A stretch of 64,000 bases of DNA from Hymenobacter sp. J193 (GTDB lineage Bacteria > Bacteroidota > Bacteroidia > Cytophagales > Hymenobacteraceae): positions 62,001-126,000 of the forward strand of contig NZ_JAJONE010000003.1 of NCBI RefSeq assembly GCF_024700075.1, in the 5' to 3' direction. The notes under the pieces are model-generated. The model had not been told where the DNA came from. It searched no databases and saw nothing but the letters and a program-made list of their open reading frames with translations. Within the stretch, counting starts at the first letter, position 1, and each line of letters begins with the position of its first letter. This document shows positions 60,797-64,000 of this stretch, piece by piece. Both the position numbers and the translations under genes were made by a program.

Positions 60797-61822
60797 CTAA
60801 GCAGCGAGTGGATCTGGAACACCTTCATAGAGCTGGCCGTCTAGCTGACGCCCTGCGTGCTTCTTGCCGACACGCCACAGACAGGTACCATCGGCTGGCA
60901 GCCAGGGCTGGTGACCGGAATGGCCATAGTCGTCGCGCAGCTGCTGGCCCTGGGGCACCGATTCTCCCCATTGCTTGAAAAAGAAACTCACCTGTGCCTG
61001 CTGGCACTGGTGCTGCAGGCTGCGTACCCAGTCCGGGTGAATTGGTCGGGAGTGCGGGCCCGATTCGCCGCCCACGATAACCCAGGAGAGGGCGGCCAGG
61101 TAGGGGGTAAGATCAACGGCACTCAACAATGGCTCGCAGCTGAGGAAGTGCACTACTGCCGGCACGCGCACCAGGTGCGGAATGCGCGCGTCCGCTTCGG
61201 CCTGGTTTTCCACCGATGTGCCCAGCCAGACGTTATGCGGGGGCCGCTCATCCAGGACCCATTTTTCCAGCAGGTTGAAGGCACGCTTATCAGTGGTCGA
61301 TATCCGGTCCGGCTCGCACAGTAACCGGAAGATGCGCTTTAGCGTGGCCATGATGGCTTCCGGCCGCTTAGTCAACAGCAGCCAGTCCAACTGCGGGGTA
61401 ACCGAAATCAGGGCAAACAGCTGGATACGCTCCTCGTCCAGGTTGGCAAACGTAACGGTACGGGTCTGCTTGGCTTTGCCGGTAGGCACCTCGGCCGTCA
61501 CGCCGGCAAAGGCCCGGCTCAGTTCGCTCTGCTGCTCAAAAACGTCGGCCATACTAGCGCAGAACACGCGAAAGCGTACGCGCTGCTCTGAGGCCTTTCT
61601 ATTCCATTTCAGGGGCTTTTTCCAGTTGTCGGCGCTTCTGGCCAGCCGGGGCGCGCTGATCCCCCAACAGGTACCCGGGCCCTCATTCTTTCCTAAGGCC
61701 GCGTACAAAAAGCGGTGCTGGCTCTCCGCGTAGCAGTACTTACAACCCGGCGATACCTTCGCGCATCCTTCCCAGGAGTTAAAACTGTGGTGCGCCCATT
61801 CGATTTTCGTGTTTTCAGCCAT
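60797..61822 (-). CDS. Gp37/Gp68 (DUF5131) radical-SAM-like family protein
   Basis: A 341-residue protein. MAENTKIEWAHHSFNSWEGC and AKVSPGCKYCYAE (Cys20, 27, 30) are the defining start of the phage Gp37/Gp68 family, whose three Cys suggest an Fe-S cluster. Later motifs are FCASMADVFEQQ, LDWLLLTKRPEAI, NVWLGTSVENQAEADARIPHL, FLSCEPLL, WVIVGGESGPHSRPIHPDWVRSL and FFFKQWGE, all typical of the family. Residues ~108-125 look like an insertion (VPTGKAKQTRTVTFANLD). The biochemical reaction is not established. It is common in phages and plasmids. Confidence 0.9.
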   Translation of the reverse strand: MAENTKIEWAHHSFNSWEGCAKVSPGCKYCYAESQHRFLYAALGKNEGPGTCWGISAPRLARSADNWKKPLKWNRKASEQRVRFRVFCASMADVFEQQSELSRAFAGVTAEVPTGKAKQTRTVTFANLDEERIQLFALISVTPQLDWLLLTKRPEAIMATLKRIFRLLCEPDRISTTDKRAFNLLEKWVLDERPPHNVWLGTSVENQAEADARIPHLVRVPAVVHFLSCEPLLSAVDLTPYLAALSWVIVGGESGPHSRPIHPDWVRSLQHQCQQAQVSFFFKQWGESVPQGQQLRDDYGHSGHQPWLPADGTCLWRVGKKHAGRQLDGQLYEGVPDPLAA

Positions 61823-61874
61823 GATACTGTTCGGTCGAATGCACTAAGCAGCTAGGGTGTAGATTGCCTGCGTG

Positions 61875-62195
61875 CTAGTCGCGCTTCTGTACTGTCCAGG
61901 CCTGCGCTGCTGCATCCCACTCGACCTGGGCGTGAAAAGCGACAGGTTCGCCCTCCAGCTCGCTCATGAGCTGCTCGCGGTTCAACTCGCGTCCTTTAAA
62001 CCGATAGGTACCGGCGCGCAGGGCGCCAATGACGGCCCGCATAGAGCCAGCAGTCTGAGGCTCTACCAGCGATAAAGTGCTGCTCAAACCCTGCTCTGCA
62101 TAGGTTTCTTCTCCCAAAGGGAGCCATTCACCCTGCTTCTTGAAGCAGATATCAGCCAAGGCGACGTACGCGGCCGGCAGTTGATTCAGTTGCAT
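61875..62195 (-). CDS. Hypothetical protein
   Basis: A 106-residue protein (MQLNQLPAAYVALADICFKKQGEWLPLGEE) with an alpha/beta core and the acidic end EWDAAAQAWTVQKRD. No family is recognised. The shared promoter/operator element is at 62217-62236, 22 bases upstream of the ATG. The Gp37/Gp68 gene begins 53 bases downstream and may be in the same transcript. Confidence 0.55.
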   Translation of the reverse strand: MQLNQLPAAYVALADICFKKQGEWLPLGEETYAEQGLSSTLSLVEPQTAGSMRAVIGALRAGTYRFKGRELNREQLMSELEGEPVAFHAQVEWDAAAQAWTVQKRD

Positions 62196-62216
62196 ATATC
62201 AGCAGAAAAGGGTTTT

Positions 62217-62236
62217 TTGTTGCTACATATACGCAA
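62217..62236 (-). promoter_or_regulatory. Shared promoter/operator element
   Basis: The minus strand reads TTGCGTATATGTAGCAACAA, 22 bases upstream of the 62195 start. It is a very close match to the other members. Confidence 0.6.
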
Positions 62237-62387
62237 AACGCACGTATTCTGTTTGCCTTTTACGCTATTAAATCTAGTTGCAATTAAGGGCATAAGCAGG
62301 CAGTATCCAAGCAAAGGCTATCGGCTGATGCCTGCACTAAAACGGGGGTAAAAGCATCCTTCCACCCCCGGCCTTATAGTTGGTCGG

Positions 62388-62808
62388 CTAAGCCGCCTGC
62401 ACCTGCATAGGAATAGCCGCAGAGCGTACGCTTGCTTTTGCGTCCCGCCGCCGTCTTATGGCCGTGTAGGTGGCCGCCAGCAATAGTAAAAGCGAGCAAG
62501 GAGTATGGGGGCCTTGTGCCGCGCGCTTACCGCGTTCCTTTTCCTCAGTGGTGAGCAATTCGGCATCTAAGAAATTGTCGAGCATTCCCTGCATCAGCTC
62601 GCCGCCTCTCTCCAGCCACTGGGGGCCTGAGCCCAGCCCGTAGGGCGCCTGAAGAGCATCTGTAATTACTGCGCACAGCACCGTCGCCAGACGTTTGCGG
62701 TTCTGCCGGACATAGTACACATCCAGCGCAAAACTGCGCGCCTCCGGCACCGCAGCTAACAGCGTGGGATTGCACTCCAGATAACGACGGACTTGGCTAA
62801 GCGTATCC
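62388..62808 (-). CDS. Hypothetical helical protein
   Basis: 139 residues from the ATG at 62808 (MDTLSQVRRYLECNPTLLAAVPEA). It is mostly helical, with a late hydrophobic stretch (TPCSLLLLLAATYTAI) followed by RRRR, which may be a weak membrane anchor. No family is recognised. The frame extends to 62876 but the added part looks non-coding. Confidence 0.5.
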
Positions 62809-63120
62809 ATAAAAGCGAAGGGAAAGTTGCTTGTCGAGGTATAGTCTTTATACGAAAACAGCGCGGCTACCGCCAATATATGGCAACATAAAAGCTGTTT
62901 TATTCAGCCAAACAAGCTTTACCCCTTACTGCCCACTCTGATGTGAGTGATAATTTCCCGATGCTGTAACCAGTAGCCGTTCTAGGCAGTATATTTGCAT
63001 ACTTTGGTTTTCAGGGTTAAGAGGGTTTGCGTTGTAACTTACTTGTCTGGCACGAAAATCAAATCAAAAAGCCGCCGTGTTACTACGGCGGCTTTTTTCA
63101 TGTGGATGGGACACTGCAGG
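62809..63120. other. Intergenic region with terminator
   Basis: It contains the likely promoter of the leftward 62808 gene and the terminator at 63066-63098. TTGCGTTGTAACT at 63027-63039 is the complement of the ACAACGCAA box seen upstream of other cargo genes. Confidence 0.45.
63066..63098. terminator. Terminator
   Basis: AAAAAGCCGCCGT and ACGGCGGCTTTTT arms, perfect over 13 bases. It lies 23 bases beyond the stop of the STAS/SEC14-like gene. Confidence 0.9.
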
Positions 63121-63528
63121 CTAAGCTGCCTGCAGCCACGCGACGGCTTGGCGCGGGTCATCAAATAGGGCAACTGACAGGTAACGCTGTAAGTCCTGTA
63201 CCACCGTCGCGGTGTGAAGGCGGCAAGCTGGGTTCAAGGCAGGCAACACAGCATAGTGCGTGGTATGCCTGCGCCCGGCAAGGTCAGGTAGCCATTGCTG
63301 CAGAAGCCAGTGTTGGTCGGCCGCAAGCGGCGCCGCCGACATGGCCCGATGGTCGGCTAATAAACAGCATAGCTTTTCGCGCTCCAGCAGATTGCGCGTG
63401 TGTACGTAAAGTGCACGCAGCTCCAGGCTGCGCAGCAGCTGGCCTGACCAGCGCAGCTGAACGTAAGCCTCGGGCACATAGTCAACGGACCCCAGCGCGT
63501 TGGAAAAGTAATGGTGAGTGTTAGACAT
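63121..63528 (-). CDS. STAS/SEC14-like domain protein
   Basis: 135 residues from the ATG at 63528 (MSNTHHYFSNALGSVDYVPEAYVQLRWSG). The sequence YVQLRWSGQLLRSLELRALYVHTRNLLEREKLCCLLADHRAMSAAPLAADQHWLLQQWLPDL, followed by a segment up to LFDDPRQAVAWLQAA, matches the SpoIIAA-like STAS/SEC14 proteins that are numerous in Hymenobacter. They may act in signalling, but roles are unproven. It is a single leftward gene with its own terminator. Confidence 0.7.
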   Translation of the reverse strand: MSNTHHYFSNALGSVDYVPEAYVQLRWSGQLLRSLELRALYVHTRNLLEREKLCCLLADHRAMSAAPLAADQHWLLQQWLPDLAGRRHTTHYAVLPALNPACRLHTATVVQDLQRYLSVALFDDPRQAVAWLQAA

Positions 63529-63661
63529 TGTTTCAACTCTAATCGGATGAAACAGTAACGCAGGGAGGCCATGCCCTGTTCCGGTTGGCCTCGCGCAGTA
63601 AAAGTAGAATGGCATATCTGGCCGCAGGCCTTCCTTGGTACGCGCACTGAATAACAGGCAA

Positions 63662-63682
63662 AAGCCCGCCAGTAGCGGGCTT
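63662..63682. terminator. Terminator
   Basis: AAGCCCGC-CAGTA-GCGGGCTT. It lies downstream of the leftward gene that ends at 63756. Confidence 0.75.
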
Positions 63683-63755
63683 CTGCACAGTGTTTTTCAG
63701 AGTTTGATCCACTTACGGAATTCCGATTCAGTCAGCTACATTCTGCCATTCCTGT

Positions 63756-64000
63756 TTAGGACAGCAACTGTTCCACCGGTCCACCAGCTAGTACACCCGC
63801 TCCCGCGCCGGCGCGCGACAGCATCGCGTCCGCTGCCACGGAAAGCACGCTAGCTTCGCCCTGATCCACCAGCGTCAGCTGCTCGCGTAACGCCCGGTAC
63901 AGCGGCCGCCAGAAGCTCTGGTCCGCGATGGCCAGGGGCCGGCTGCACCGCACGACACCCTTCCCGGGGAAATCGGGCGCTGGTTCAACCACTACCACTT
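63756..64000 (-). CDS. C-terminal part of a hypothetical protein
   Basis: The frame is open to the right edge. The last ~80 residues are visible (EPAPDFPGKGVVRCSRPLAIADQSFWRPLYRALREQLTLVDQGEASVLSVAADAMLSRAGAG). A GTG at 63998 is probably internal. It is not recognised. A terminator follows. Confidence 0.5.
   Translation of the reverse strand, partial: VVVVEPAPDFPGKGVVRCSRPLAIADQSFWRPLYRALREQLTLVDQGEASVLSVAADAMLSRAGAGAGVLAGGPVEQLLS

Overview
The window reads as a plasmid or plasmid-derived segment from a Bacteroidota host of the Hymenobacter type (Cytophagales). The supports are several type IX secretion (T9SS) cargo proteins with Por-type C-terminal sorting domains, a PID-CTERM-like small protein, a SusC/RagA-like TonB-dependent receptor, DUF6252-type lipoproteins, promoters that resemble TAnnTTTG rather than sigma70 boxes, and a BfmA/BtgA plus DUF5712 mobilisation pair known from Bacteroidota mobile elements. 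The genus is an inference; no rRNA or housekeeping gene is present.

Layout. 1-1.0 kb is the tail of a T9SS cargo gene. 1.1-8.5 kb is a leftward conjugation/mobilisation block: BfmA-like RHH protein, relaxase, VirD4-type coupling protein, two unknowns, a 60-residue ORF, and a Fic-fold protein whose catalytic His is replaced. 8.5-10.2 kb has no gene but contains candidate oriT hairpins, a lone inverted iteron and a Z-DNA-prone tract. 10.2-14.1 kb is the replication/partition core: small acidic DNA-binding-like protein, iteron array, Rep initiator, TACTAAG-repeat centromere candidate, ParA and a ParB-like protein. Rep and the ParB-like gene are each split by a -1 frame change at a poly-A run.

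14.2-25.5 kb carries a LytTR response regulator, a TPR histidine kinase back-to-back with a TonB-dependent receptor, and a lipoprotein followed by a T9SS-secreted esterase-like protein. 25.5-38 kb and 57-63.8 kb are two stretches of mainly leftward small cargo genes. They include an orphan DndC-like sulfurtransferase, a DUF4942-type DNA methyltransferase, DUF2971, sce7726, SSB, a Gp37/Gp68 (DUF5131) protein and a STAS/SEC14-like protein, with many unknowns. Many of them share an upstream motif, TTGCGTATATTTAGCAACAA or palindromic variants, which suggests common promoter/operator control.

38-45 kb is a decay zone: an IS1-like remnant, an Abi_2 (HEPN RNase) gene with a 20-bp-arm inverted repeat upstream, several broken genes and a decayed IS3-family element. 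45.3-56.4 kb is one giant T9SS gene of about 3,700 codons containing two 1.12-kb near-identical copies of a beta-helix module.

Caution: at least four genes (Rep, ParB-like, a secreted protein at 37 kb, the PID-CTERM protein) are off-frame exactly at homopolymers of six or seven bases. This could be programmed frameshifting, slippage variation or base-calling error; the sequence alone cannot decide.
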